Shown here: positions 9,136 to 17,238 of the stretch, piece by piece | How the letters are laid out: every line of letters begins with the position of its first letter | Numbering within the stretch: the first letter of the stretch is position 1 | Made by a program: the position numbers and the translations under genes | From: JBBDLF01 sp040879025 | GTDB lineage: Bacteria > Pseudomonadota > Gammaproteobacteria > Pseudomonadales > Pseudohongiellaceae | Assembly: GCA_040879025.1 (NCBI GenBank) | Contig: JBBDLF010000029.1 | Location: 1 to 64,000, forward strand | Reading direction: 5' to 3' | Length of the DNA: 64,000 bases | Notes under the pieces: model-generated | Database searches by the model: none | Told to the model about the DNA's origin: nothing | What the model saw: the letters and a program-made list of their open reading frames with translations, nothing else

Positions 9136-9897
9136 ATGGAACCGTTTCTACTGACGCTGGCCATTATTGTTGTGGCCCTGCTGTTCAGCACGTTTCGCAT
9201 TCTGCGCGAATACCAGCGCGGTGTGATTTTCATGCTGGGGCGTTTTCAGAAGGTGAAGGGGCCGGGTCTCATCATTGTCATTCCTTTCATTCAGCAAATG
9301 GTGAAAGTTGACCTGCGCATACTCGTCTGGGACATCCCCACCCAGGATCTCATCACTCGCGATAATGTGTCCGTGAAAGTGAATGCGGTGCTGTACTTTC
9401 GCGTGGTTGACCCCGAGAAGGCAACGATCAATGTGGAAAATTTTATGGAGGCCACCAGTCAGCTCGCGCAGACGACCTTGCGGTCGGTACTCGGTCAGCA
9501 CGAACTGGACGAACTGCTGGCTGAACGGGACAAGTTGAACTCGGATATTCAGGAAATCCTGGACGTACAAACGGACAACTGGGGTATCAAGGTCGCCAAC
9601 GTGGAGATCAAGCATGTCGATCTGGACGAAAGCATGATCCGCGCCATCGCCAAGCAGGCGGAGGCGGAACGGGTGCGGCGCGCCAAGGTGATTCACGCGC
9701 TGGGCGAGGCCGAGGCGGCGGAAAAGCTGGTGGATGCCGCCACACAGCTTGCAGAGCGTCCTGAATCAATGCAGTTGCGCTATCTGCAGACATTGACGGA
9801 TATTGCCGGGGAAAAGAACTCCACGATCGTGTTTCCGTTGCCCATTGATATGATGGAAAATTTCAGCAAAATGCTGGGCCACTCGGGAAAATCCTGA
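9136..9897 (+). CDS. Slipin / stomatin-like SPFH protein
   Basis: A 253-residue band-7 (SPFH) protein with one N-terminal membrane segment (residues about 4-20, LLTLAIIVVALLFSTF). The conserved core follows: EYQRGVIFMLGRF, GPGLIIVIPF, VDLRI, and the signature region WGIKVANVEIKHVDL. A charged coiled coil comes next (EAERVRRAKVIHALGEAEAA). It assembles into large oligomeric cages on the inner membrane. It is co-transcribed with the nfeD protease 4 nt upstream, which is the usual partner and may process it. The start ATG 9136 has GAGGTAAT just before it. The C-terminus ends in polar residues with no obvious cleavage hydrophobic patch. Confidence 0.95.
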   Translation: MEPFLLTLAIIVVALLFSTFRILREYQRGVIFMLGRFQKVKGPGLIIVIPFIQQMVKVDLRILVWDIPTQDLITRDNVSVKVNAVLYFRVVDPEKATINVENFMEATSQLAQTTLRSVLGQHELDELLAERDKLNSDIQEILDVQTDNWGIKVANVEIKHVDLDESMIRAIAKQAEAERVRRAKVIHALGEAEAAEKLVDAATQLAERPESMQLRYLQTLTDIAGEKNSTIVFPLPIDMMENFSKMLGHSGKS

Positions 9898-9958
9898 ACG
9901 CAGGGTCAACTGGGCAACAAACACGTGGCAAGACCGACGGCCGTTCGTGGAGCGGGGC

Positions 9959-10270
9959 TCAATCCGGTTGGAGCAAAGGCTTCTCGTGCTGGCACTGCCA
10001 GCATACGTCAAAAGACGGGTCGTTGGGTTCACCGCAACCGGGACACTTCCAGGCCACGCCGCTGTCCTGTCTGAAAGAAGACTGCACGATATCCTTCGCC
10101 TGTTCATAGTCGGCGTCGTTAACCACCCAGAGTTCAAGCCAGTCGTCGTAGGGGCGGATACCGTGTATATAGAACTCGTTCTTCAACAGCACGTCTATAC
10201 CGGCTTCTTCTACCAAGTTCCTGGCATTATTCACCAGGAATCGGTTTTCATGGGTGTAAACCAGTTTCAT
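9959..10270 (-). CDS. DUF2007 protein with C-terminal zinc ribbon
   Basis: A 103-residue cytoplasmic protein. ATG at 10270 is chosen because AAGGCGGG stands just upstream and the DUF2007-like core (MKLVYTHENRFLVNNARNLV) begins there; a longer reading would add 40 unrelated residues. The N-terminal 70 residues match the DUF2007 signal-transducer-like fold, a small ferredoxin-like domain seen in PII-like proteins. The tail carries CPGCG and CWQC, a four-cysteine zinc ribbon. The gene sits 16 nt after the transglutaminase-like gene on the same strand, so they are likely co-transcribed. Precise function is unknown. Confidence 0.78.
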   Translation of the reverse strand: MKLVYTHENRFLVNNARNLVEEAGIDVLLKNEFYIHGIRPYDDWLELWVVNDADYEQAKDIVQSSFRQDSGVAWKCPGCGEPNDPSFDVCWQCQHEKPLLQPD

Positions 10271-10286
10271 CCGCCCGCCTTGCCGG

Positions 10287-11090
10287 TCAATCCGGTGCAT
10301 CCGGATTCTCGATGCGCTGCACCTGAACCCGCTGAAGCCGGGGATACACCGCCGGGCCAAATTGATTATAGACCGCGACATCGGCCGCATCTCGCCCGTA
10401 ACCTATAGCCACATAGCCGCCGGTAATGGTTTCCTGTGTCGCATCAAAGGTATACCAGCGGCCGGCCACATACGCTTCGAACCAGGCGTGCATGTCCATG
10501 GGTTGCAAACCGTGCAGGTAGCCGACTACCAAGCGTGCCGGAATGCTGAGACTTCGGCACAGCGCGATGCCGAGATGGGAGAGATCACGGCACACGCCCC
10601 ATTGCCTGAGGTTCACTTCCGTCGCCGAAACCGGTATGTCGCTGCTTCCCGGTTCATACCTGATGGTGGTACGCACCCAGTTTTCAATCGCTTTGACCTG
10701 GTCGTAGCCGAGCTGTTGACCGTTGGTTATTTCCGTTGCCATCTGTCCGAATCGGTCTGATTCACAGTATCGGCTGGGGAGCAGGTATCCGAGAACCAGA
10801 TCCGGCAGGTCCTGGATCTCGACAAACGGAGCGCCCGGCATTTGGTCGACCTGGTCCGCCGTCATAACGTCAGCCGTTGTATAAATAGCGAACGACCCGG
10901 GAGGTGCGACAAGCCGCTGGCAGAGATTGCCGTATTGATCAGTGAACTCCGCCGCAACGACACTCGGCACTAACCGATATTCCTCGCGCGCTATCCATTG
11001 CTGGGCTCCGCTCCGGGGCCGCAACATCAGCACGAAGGGCGTTGGCACAACGATGTCAAAAGCAAGATCACAACGGGTTCGCAACCACAT
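10287..11090 (-). CDS. Transglutaminase-like cysteine protease-fold protein
   Basis: A 267-residue protein from ATG 11090, where family similarity starts (MWLRTRCDLAFD); a TTG at 11099 preceded by GGGAG is an alternative. The N-terminal part is the bacterial transglutaminase-like beta region, and the core triad is visible: Cys in QWGVCRDLSHLG (about residue 167), His in MDMHAWFEAY (201) and Asp in YTFDATQ (216). Such proteins act as peptidases or amidases rather than cross-linking enzymes; no substrate is known. No signal peptide is seen from this start. It precedes the DUF2007 gene by 16 nt and is divergent from the Fur-box lipoprotein gene. Confidence 0.88.
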   Translation of the reverse strand: MWLRTRCDLAFDIVVPTPFVLMLRPRSGAQQWIAREEYRLVPSVVAAEFTDQYGNLCQRLVAPPGSFAIYTTADVMTADQVDQMPGAPFVEIQDLPDLVLGYLLPSRYCESDRFGQMATEITNGQQLGYDQVKAIENWVRTTIRYEPGSSDIPVSATEVNLRQWGVCRDLSHLGIALCRSLSIPARLVVGYLHGLQPMDMHAWFEAYVAGRWYTFDATQETITGGYVAIGYGRDAADVAVYNQFGPAVYPRLQRVQVQRIENPDAPD

Positions 11091-11261
11091 CAGGGGCAAT
11101 ACACTCCCGGAAGCTTCGACCGGTCTGGAGTGATGTCCGCGATGAAACCCGCGCGTGCTGTGTCTGTCAATTTCATGGAAAACCCTCCGTGGAATGTTGA
11201 ACGTGGTATCGCTTGATTGTATAGGCAAGCGCCCGCGACTAACAACATCGCACGCTGTGTC

Positions 11262-11284
11262 GTTATTGATAATGATTCGTATTC
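11262..11284 (+). promoter_or_regulatory. Candidate Fur box
   Basis: TGATAAT-G-ATTCGTA at 11267-11281 matches the Fur 7-1-7 consensus TGATAAT-N-ATTATCA at 11 of 14 arm positions, with a perfect left arm. It lies about 60 nt before the predicted lipoprotein start at 11344, suitable for iron-dependent repression. The rest of the 253-nt divergent gap shows no clear sigma-70 hexamers. Confidence 0.6.
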
Positions 11285-11343
11285 CGGTTAAGCTTTCGCA
11301 GATGACGAGCTGCACGGTTCATGCAGCCGGAAAGTGGAGTGGA

Positions 11344-12171
11344 ATGGGTATGAGCTTGCGAAAACTTCAACTGTGGATAGCGCTTGGCGTTGTTGGCGCC
11401 GTGAGTACGACGTGCACGCATATGAATCCGGAACCGGCCGATGACCGGCAACATACCATGGCGCCCGCAACCGCTGGAGGCGCCGGCGATGGTGGAGAAG
11501 GGGGTGGAGGCGGAGAAGGCGGAGAACCTGCCGGTGCCGATGCGGTGACCAGTGATGCCGCCTACCGTGTGCAACTGGGGTTGATTCGCGGTCACCTGCT
11601 GGTGGGAGTGGGTTTGTACCGTGAAGGTCAACAGATAGCTTCCGAGACGCATATGAAACATCCGGAAGACGAGTTGTACGCCGCGTTGCTGCCAGCCTTG
11701 CAGGCAAGAAACGCCCCCGGGTTCGGAGAAGAATTGCAGCAACTGGCACAGGCTGTGGAAAACGGCGCACCGCCGGACAGGGTTGAATCAGCTTATCAGA
11801 ATTTACTGAATGTGATTGACCGGGCCGAGAATGCGGCGGCCGAACCCGATGCCGCTCAACTCGGGGAAGTGATTGCCACGCTGGTACGAGTCGCCGCCGA
11901 TGAATATGTCATTGCCAGGGCTGCCGACGGCAGCGTGGCGAACGCGCACGAGTATCAGGACGCCATGGGTTTTGTACAGGTTGCCGGTCAACTGGCGCAG
12001 CGCCTGGAAACGTTGAGCAACAATGTGGAAGCCATCACCACGATAAGGAACCAACTGGCTGACATTGCATCGATCTGGCCCGGCCTGACTCCACCGGCGC
12101 GACTGTCAACGGAGCCCGCGGTGCTGTACGGAACGGCTGCCAGAATAGAGATCGCGTCACTGTCCTTGTAG
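11344..12171 (+). CDS. Putative Fur-regulated periplasmic lipoprotein, iron-uptake-like
   Basis: A 275-residue protein. Starts at 11344 or 11350 are both served by GGAG at 11336-11339. The N-terminus (MSLRKLQLWIALGVVGAVST then TC) resembles a signal peptide with a poor lipobox. A glycine/glutamate-rich linker (residues about 40-65) leads to a helical domain containing HMKHPEDELY and ADGSVANAHEYQDAMGF. The second motif resembles the region before the permease in FTR1-type iron permease fusions, and the overall helical pattern recalls EfeO/imelysin-like periplasmic metal-binding proteins. With the upstream Fur box and a FecA-like receptor gene 0.7 kb downstream, an iron role is inferred, not shown. 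No close characterised homologue was recognised. Confidence 0.68.
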   Translation: MGMSLRKLQLWIALGVVGAVSTTCTHMNPEPADDRQHTMAPATAGGAGDGGEGGGGGEGGEPAGADAVTSDAAYRVQLGLIRGHLLVGVGLYREGQQIASETHMKHPEDELYAALLPALQARNAPGFGEELQQLAQAVENGAPPDRVESAYQNLLNVIDRAENAAAEPDAAQLGEVIATLVRVAADEYVIARAADGSVANAHEYQDAMGFVQVAGQLAQRLETLSNNVEAITTIRNQLADIASIWPGLTPPARLSTEPAVLYGTAARIEIASLSL

Positions 12172-12217
12172 GGTTCCAGAGACCACTCGGTGGCTCGCGC
12201 GGCGTGCGTGCGGCCCG

Positions 12218-12655
12218 TTAATCGCCAGGCACTTCCCAAGGATCATAGCTGCCGAAACTCCACAGGTTACCCTCAGGGTCGCGGCACGAGTACAGACGGC
12301 CACCGTAATCCTGATCCTCCGGCGGCTCGGTTATCACCGCGCCTTCCGCGGCAGCCCGGGCATGGTGGGCATCGACATCATTGATGATGATGTAAGCGCT
12401 CTGCGATACGGGTTCCTTTACCGTTGAGAGGGGGCGCTGTAATTCACCGAAGTCATCATCCCGTGCTGATCCCAGCATGATCATGCCGTTTCCGAATGTG
12501 AGTTGCGCATGAGCGATACCACCTTCGCCGTCCGGAATCACCCTGTGTTTTTCAAAACCGAAGGCTTTGCAGAGCCATTCGACAGCTTCCACAGCATCGG
12601 TATATCGCAATGTCGGAATGATGGTAGACATCGTGTCTTTCACATTGTTTCCCAT
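12218..12655 (-). CDS. VOC (glyoxalase/bleomycin-resistance fold) protein
   Basis: A 145-residue VOC-superfamily protein of the PhnB/YciA-like dimeric type (VEWLCKAFGFEKHRV, GNGMIMLGS, YIIINDVDAHHARA, YSCRDPEGNLWSFG). ATG 12655 is chosen for the ribosome site AAGGA 4 nt upstream; ATG 12631 is a second option. The conserved ending DPEGNLWSFGSYDPW is typical of small glyoxalase-like proteins that bind a metal via His/Glu. Enzymatic function and substrate are unknown. It is convergent with the lipoprotein gene and divergent from the FecA-like receptor. Confidence 0.88.
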   Translation of the reverse strand: MGNNVKDTMSTIIPTLRYTDAVEAVEWLCKAFGFEKHRVIPDGEGGIAHAQLTFGNGMIMLGSARDDDFGELQRPLSTVKEPVSQSAYIIINDVDAHHARAAAEGAVITEPPEDQDYGGRLYSCRDPEGNLWSFGSYDPWEVPGD

Positions 12656-12769
12656 AGTGTCCTTGTTGCCTCGTGGCTTAGAAAGTCCATTTCCGCACCA
12701 ATTTATACCTTCTAAGTCAAAATAACACCCCATTTTCCCACCTAACCCCCCGCTTTTCAATGCTTTACA

Positions 12770-12782
12770 CGGGTCAGACCCG
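12770..12782. promoter_or_regulatory. 13-bp palindrome in the VOC/receptor divergent promoter region
   Basis: CGGGTCAGACCCG is a perfect palindrome around a central A, directly after a TTTACA hexamer (12764-12769) and upstream of a CATAAT hexamer (12810-12815). Its place between two divergent genes suits an operator, but no regulator family is recognised. Confidence 0.4.
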
Positions 12783-12850
12783 CAGGTGGTATTGTTGTTG
12801 TGTTTTTTGCATAATCGCGGTTGCTTCAGTTCAAGTCTAAAAGGAAAATC

Positions 12851-15070
12851 ATGCCCTTCAACTTCCGAAGAAATGCCCTGTTCATCTCGCTTGCGGCCAT
12901 TTCCATGGCTGCAGTTTCGGCCACCCAGGCGCAGGTCACGGGCTCGGAGCCTGACGACGAGGCGATCACGACTATTTTTGTCAGGGAGGTGCTGCCTTCG
13001 AATTTGCTGAATACGCCCGGCGCGGCCAGCCGCTTAACCGATGAGGAGATCGCCGCGCTGCGACCTTATACGCTGCACGATGCGTTCGACTTTATGCCAG
13101 GTGTGAGAACCATTGACGACGACGTGCTGGGGCGGCGATCTGCTATCGGCGTGCGAGGCGCCCCCTCACGGCGTTCCCGTAAAACCCTGTTGCTGGAGGA
13201 CGGCACGCCGATTAACTTCTCCGCCTACCTTGATCCCAGCGCTCACTACACACCTCCTATGGAACGCCTGGCGAACGTCGACGTATTGAAGGGTGCCGGC
13301 CATGTCAAGTACGGGCCCCTCAATAATCATGGCATCGTCAATTTCCGCAACAAGCAACCTACGCAAATTCCCGAAACCACTCTGGATCTGGCTGCCGGCG
13401 ATCTGGATACCTTCAAGCGACACCTGATGCACCGCCGCACCGATGGAGATCTGGGGCTCGTATTTTCCTATACCGGCGCGGACGCCGAAGGTTCCTTCGA
13501 TATAGAAGACTTTCGCTACGATGATTATTATGCGAGCGCCGTTTGGGATATCAATGAACAACATCAGCTCGATGGGTCACTGACTTATTTCCGTGAACGC
13601 TCCCACTATGACGAAAGCAATCTGACGCCCCAGGAATACGCTGTCGCTCCCCGGACAAAGCGCGGGCGCTTCGCCCAGGAGTACAATACCTTTGCACTGA
13701 ATTACGTCAAGGCAGACCTGTCACACGACTACCGTATCAACAGCCAACTCACTATGACAACGCGTCTTTTCGGCATTGACGCCGACCGCCCCCGGTTTAC
13801 GGTTGAGCCTGAGGAGATTGTAGTCGATGCGCTGCCCGCGATTGAACTTGAGGACCCGGAAAACGCGTTTATACCGGGTGTTCAAGGCCTAATGCTCAGC
13901 CGTGATCGTTACTACCGCACCTACGGCGCAGAGAGTGGTCTGCAGTCTCGCGGGCACGTATTCGGCAATCTGGACCATACATTCCAGTGGGGCCTGCGCG
14001 CCGAGAGACACTTTCTGAATGACCAACGCTCGGAAGGGTCCCCGGGCGAAATCCTGAAGGAGTCCCATCGTGGCGCCAAGACCAGAGACGATGCGTACCA
14101 AACCACCGCCATCTCGACATTCCTTCAAGATGTCATCAGTTATGATGATTGGCTAATTACTCCGGGAATAAGGGTTGAGAATTACACCCAAAGCAGAAAT
14201 CGCCGCTCAATAGCCAACGATCCCGGCCCTCACGATCCCAGAGAGGAAGATGAGAATTTTCTGGTGCTCCCGAGCATCAGTGTACTGTACGATGGAATCA
14301 ACAATACCCAGATTTTCGCCAACCTGGCACGCGGTTACACGCCCGCCTTCGCGCGCCCAGCTTCAGGTTTCCCGCTCGACCCGGAAACGGGAATCAACAC
14401 GCAACTGGGCATCAGAAGTAACCGGATATCAGGGCTGACTCTGGAATCCGCTGTTTTCTATAACCGCATCAGCGACACCATCGTGCAACTGCCGTTTTCG
14501 AGTAATGACATGAACATTGTGCTGAACAGTGCCGATTCCAAATCCTACGGCATTGATTTTGGCGGACGACTGGAATCCAGCGGCTTTGTACAGTCCACCT
14601 ACAATTTCTTCGCCCAGCTGGCTTATAACTTCACCCGTGCCGAGTTCACCGAGGACCATATGGAGACGGGTATAGACGGTAACCGGGTGCCGGAAATTCC
14701 ACTTCACGCGGGCAGCCTGACATTCGGTCTTGAACACAACTCCGGCTGGCATGTAAGTGTTACTGCCAGTCATTTTGGAGACTTCTATACGGATCCTTTA
14801 AATACTCGAACGCTGACGCTGGCCGATGAAGACAGGGAACCTGTCGGCCCTGGCGACGAGCTCGAAATTCGTGAACCAGCCGTATTAGGGCAAGTACCCG
14901 GTCATACTGTGCTTTCCGCAAGAATCAGTTACGCCCTGCCGGATCAGGACATCACCGTCTGGGCGCAGGGCCGAAACCTCAACGATAAACTTTACATCGC
15001 TGATCTGGAAAATGGCATCCGCCCGGGCGCCGAGAGAACTTTTGTGGCCGGTGTGACGTGGCGCTTTTGA
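12851..15070 (+). CDS. FecA-like TonB-dependent siderophore receptor
   Basis: A 739-residue outer-membrane receptor. ATG 12851 follows the ribosome site AAAGGAAA, and a signal peptide (MPFNFRRNALFIS to TQAQ) comes next. The mature N-terminus carries a TonB-box-like TTIFVRE, then the plug (FMPGVRTIDDD, RGAPSRRSRKTLLLEDGTPI, VDVLKGAGHVKYGPLNNHGI). The barrel ends GVTWRF. The plug wording (LLEDGTPI, YGPLNNHGIVNF) is closest to the FecA/ferric-citrate group, but there is no N-terminal signalling extension and no fecIR beside it. It probably imports a ferric chelate; the Fur-box lipoprotein upstream supports this. Confidence 0.9.
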   Translation: MPFNFRRNALFISLAAISMAAVSATQAQVTGSEPDDEAITTIFVREVLPSNLLNTPGAASRLTDEEIAALRPYTLHDAFDFMPGVRTIDDDVLGRRSAIGVRGAPSRRSRKTLLLEDGTPINFSAYLDPSAHYTPPMERLANVDVLKGAGHVKYGPLNNHGIVNFRNKQPTQIPETTLDLAAGDLDTFKRHLMHRRTDGDLGLVFSYTGADAEGSFDIEDFRYDDYYASAVWDINEQHQLDGSLTYFRERSHYDESNLTPQEYAVAPRTKRGRFAQEYNTFALNYVKADLSHDYRINSQLTMTTRLFGIDADRPRFTVEPEEIVVDALPAIELEDPENAFIPGVQGLMLSRDRYYRTYGAESGLQSRGHVFGNLDHTFQWGLRAERHFLNDQRSEGSPGEILKESHRGAKTRDDAYQTTAISTFLQDVISYDDWLITPGIRVENYTQSRNRRSIANDPGPHDPREEDENFLVLPSISVLYDGINNTQIFANLARGYTPAFARPASGFPLDPETGINTQLGIRSNRISGLTLESAVFYNRISDTIVQLPFSSNDMNIVLNSADSKSYGIDFGGRLESSGFVQSTYNFFAQLAYNFTRAEFTEDHMETGIDGNRVPEIPLHAGSLTFGLEHNSGWHVSVTASHFGDFYTDPLNTRTLTLADEDREPVGPGDELEIREPAVLGQVPGHTVLSARISYALPDQDITVWAQGRNLNDKLYIADLENGIRPGAERTFVAGVTWRF

Positions 15071-15079
15071 ACTGAAAAT

Positions 15080-15340
15080 CTATCGCCCGCCAGGAAGGTT
15101 AGTGGGCTTTTCCAGTTCGTATAAAGCTTCTGTGATGTCATCAATTTTCGTTGCAAGCAGAGCCTGGGCATCCAGAAGACCCTTGTTGTAATAAAAAGCA
15201 CCTAATTCGCCGGATATGAAATCAAGGAAAAACTCGCACTCGAATTGCCCAATTTTCTGACCCAGTTCTTCATCAAAGTAGGACTTCAACTTCTCGACCA
15301 GCACTTCTTTTTCTTCTTTGGAAAACTCTATTAAAGACAT
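15080..15340 (-). CDS. DUF2164 family protein
   Basis: An 86-residue cytoplasmic protein matching DUF2164 from end to end: FSKEEKEVLVEKLKSYFDEE, FECEFFLDFISGELGAFYYN and a tail ALYELEKPT. The acidic, helical family is widespread in proteobacteria without known function. It is convergent with the FecA-like receptor (9 nt apart) and lies 38 nt after the two-domain VOC gene on the same strand, so it may share that transcript. Confidence 0.85.
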   Translation of the reverse strand: MSLIEFSKEEKEVLVEKLKSYFDEELGQKIGQFECEFFLDFISGELGAFYYNKGLLDAQALLATKIDDITEALYELEKPTNLPGGR

Positions 15341-15378
15341 TCTGTTTCCTGCTTGGTTCCGGCTTGCTTTCCGCTTGC

Positions 15379-16320
15379 CTATTGGTTCGTACCTTCATAC
15401 GCCTTCGTCAGCGCGGCAAGGTCGAACTTCTTCATCTTGAGAGTGGCCTTCGTCAACCTCGCGAGCTGTTCTTCACTGCCATTTTGCAACATTCCATCCA
15501 TATCAGCCGGTGTAATCTGCCAGGACACTCCATACTTGTCTTTAAGCCAGCCGCACTGCTCCGCTTCAGGCACGGCAGAGAGCTTTTCCCAGTAGTAGTC
15601 GATTTCGTCCTGATTTTTGCAGGTCACAACAAGCGATAGTGCTTCATTAAAAGCAAAATCGTGTTTGTGAGCACTGTCCATGGCGGCCAGCCAGTAATCC
15701 TCAATCATAAAGTCGGCGAACATGATGGTGCCTTCCTCGTCCGGCTCGTGTCCGGCCCCGTAGCGCACCAGATTGCCTTGTCGCGAGTGCTTGAATACCG
15801 ACAGGTAAAAATTGATCGCTTCCTCCGCTTTGCCGCAGTTCTCCCCAACAAAAAGCATTGACGGCACGATCGGGGGGCGCGGTTCGTTGTCCGGATTGGA
15901 AAGTATCAATTGCCACGACAGACCGTATTTATCCTGCAGCCACCCGAACCTCTCACTAAACGGGTACTTGTCGAGCGGCATCAGTGCCGTGCCCCCGTGG
16001 GATAACTTTTCCCAGACCTCATCGAGTTTCTTTCTGGCGTCCTCCTCCCGTGACGACGACTCGAACAATAGTGGATCGAAATTCACGATAAATGAGATTG
16101 ACGGATTAAACCTGAAAAGCGGTCCGGCGCTGATGGACATGAATTTCTGCCCCCAGATCGTGAACGATACAATGTCGCAATCACCTGACGGGGTATCATG
16201 TATTACACTGACATTCGTCACTTCCGAGTCCGGAAAGACGGAGGCATAGAATTCCGCTGCTTCTTTGGCTTCTTTGTCATGCCACAGGTGTGGAAAGATT
16301 TTTTGCCTGTTTGCGGCCAT
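15379..16320 (-). CDS. Two-domain PhnB-like VOC protein
   Basis: A 313-residue protein made of two tandem PhnB/3-dmu-9_3-mt-type VOC domains, residues about 5-165 (HLWHDKEAKEAAEFYASVF) and 170-313 (MLFVGENCGKAEEAINFYLSVF). Both halves share the ending WLQDKYGLSWQL / WLKDKYGVSWQI, showing internal duplication. Despite the domain name, no methyltransferase motif is present, and function is unknown. GGGAG lies 7 nt before the ATG. A miniature transposable element is inserted 36 nt upstream, which probably replaced or displaced its promoter. Confidence 0.88.
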   Translation of the reverse strand: MAANRQKIFPHLWHDKEAKEAAEFYASVFPDSEVTNVSVIHDTPSGDCDIVSFTIWGQKFMSISAGPLFRFNPSISFIVNFDPLLFESSSREEDARKKLDEVWEKLSHGGTALMPLDKYPFSERFGWLQDKYGLSWQLILSNPDNEPRPPIVPSMLFVGENCGKAEEAINFYLSVFKHSRQGNLVRYGAGHEPDEEGTIMFADFMIEDYWLAAMDSAHKHDFAFNEALSLVVTCKNQDEIDYYWEKLSAVPEAEQCGWLKDKYGVSWQITPADMDGMLQNGSEEQLARLTKATLKMKKFDLAALTKAYEGTNQ

Positions 16321-16355
16321 GATGATTCTCCCTTTACTCGTTTGGCTCGCCTGTT

Positions 16356-16625
16356 CTAAGGAACCTCTGATTAATTCTGTACCGCCTCTGGCTTTCAGCC
16401 GAATCCGGTATCAAGGCGCCGTTTTGAAGGCATGCGTCGGCCTGTCGAAAAACGGCAACGCCGAGACCGGGTTCGGCTGGAAGCCCCGAAGGGCGGGCCT
16501 GTCGCGCGCCGCCGCCGCGTTGTCGTGCTTGCCAAGGGCGACGGCCATTGCCTGCGCACAACGCCTTGCGGCGACACGCGACAGGCTCCGCAGAGGCGGT
16601 ACAGAATTAATCAGAGGTTCCCTAA
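16356..16625. mobile_element. MITE-like element with 31-bp perfect inverted ends and 4-bp target duplication
   Basis: The 31-bp sequence at 16360-16390 (beginning GGAACCTCTGATTAATTCTG) is repeated perfectly, inverted, at 16591-16621. The element is 262 bp, flanked by CTAA at 16356-16359 and 16622-16625, a direct 4-bp repeat as left by transposition. The interior has GC-rich hairpins (for example GCCC-CGAA-GGGC near 16481) and no credible gene. It fills the 306-nt space between the VOC and DUF3237 genes. Related, decayed left ends occur at 22610, 35217 and 36475. A transposase acting in trans is presumed. Confidence 0.88.
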
Positions 16626-16626
16626 G

Positions 16627-17151
16627 TCACAGTATCTCAAAGATATCGTAAGCCACCTTGCCTTCCATCGGTTTATTCTTGCCGACACTGACAATGTGAT
16701 TCAGCCAATCATACTTCTCCGACGCCGTGTTGAACACCGGCGTGACCCGCCAGTACAGGCCATCGTCACCACGGGCGATAATCCCTTTGTAAGTCATGTA
16801 GATGAGCGCCCCGTCATCCGTCTCCAGCGTAATGCGCACATCGAGACTGTTGCGGCCGGCAACCTGGGTGATCCAGTCCGCGCCGCCGGGATGGACGGTG
16901 CCGCGCAGGCGCGGGCCGCTAAAGCGGCCGCCGGTAACCGGTGCAATGCGGGTATGCCCGGCATCCAGTTGCTCCGCCACATCCAGCGCCAACTCCATGA
17001 GAAATTCAGATTCCAGTTCACTCGCTGCGGTTTGCGCTTTAACCATGTGGTTGACTCCCGGATAGGCGATGGTCAGAACGATGACAGCCAAACCGGCCAA
17101 ACCGCACCGGGTCATGCCCTTGCCCTTTGTGTTCTTTTCAGACTCTTGCAT
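16627..17151 (-). CDS. DUF3237 protein with N-terminal membrane or signal segment
   Basis: A 174-residue protein. ATG 17151 is preceded by AGGAG at 7 nt and preferred to a TTG at 17169. Residues about 13-40 form a hydrophobic stretch (CGLAGLAVIVLTIAYPGV) that acts as a signal or anchor. The rest is DUF3237: GGRFSGPRLRGTVHPGGADW, TDDGALIYMTYKG and a C-terminal NHIVSVGKNK. Most DUF3237 members are cytoplasmic and uncharacterised; the export segment is less usual. Its stop codon lies 1 nt past the target duplication of the mobile element, so the insertion just missed the gene. Confidence 0.83.
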   Translation of the reverse strand: MQESEKNTKGKGMTRCGLAGLAVIVLTIAYPGVNHMVKAQTAASELESEFLMELALDVAEQLDAGHTRIAPVTGGRFSGPRLRGTVHPGGADWITQVAGRNSLDVRITLETDDGALIYMTYKGIIARGDDGLYWRVTPVFNTASEKYDWLNHIVSVGKNKPMEGKVAYDIFEIL

Positions 17152-17238
17152 CACGACACTCCTGTTCAATAATGTATCTGTTTTTGAGCTTGTTCCGTGC
17201 CCACCGTTCTCCCTGCCGCCTCCCCTGGAAACGTGACG

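Noticed and set aside
11155..11343. N-terminal extension of the lipoprotein gene
   Set aside because: It runs across the Fur box and lacks a ribosome site; GGAG at 11336 and the signal-like sequence support the later start.
16432..17172. Long plus-strand open frame across the mobile element and DUF3237
   Set aside because: It is antisense to the well-supported DUF3237 gene and starts inside the repeat; its composition is arginine-rich as in shadow frames.
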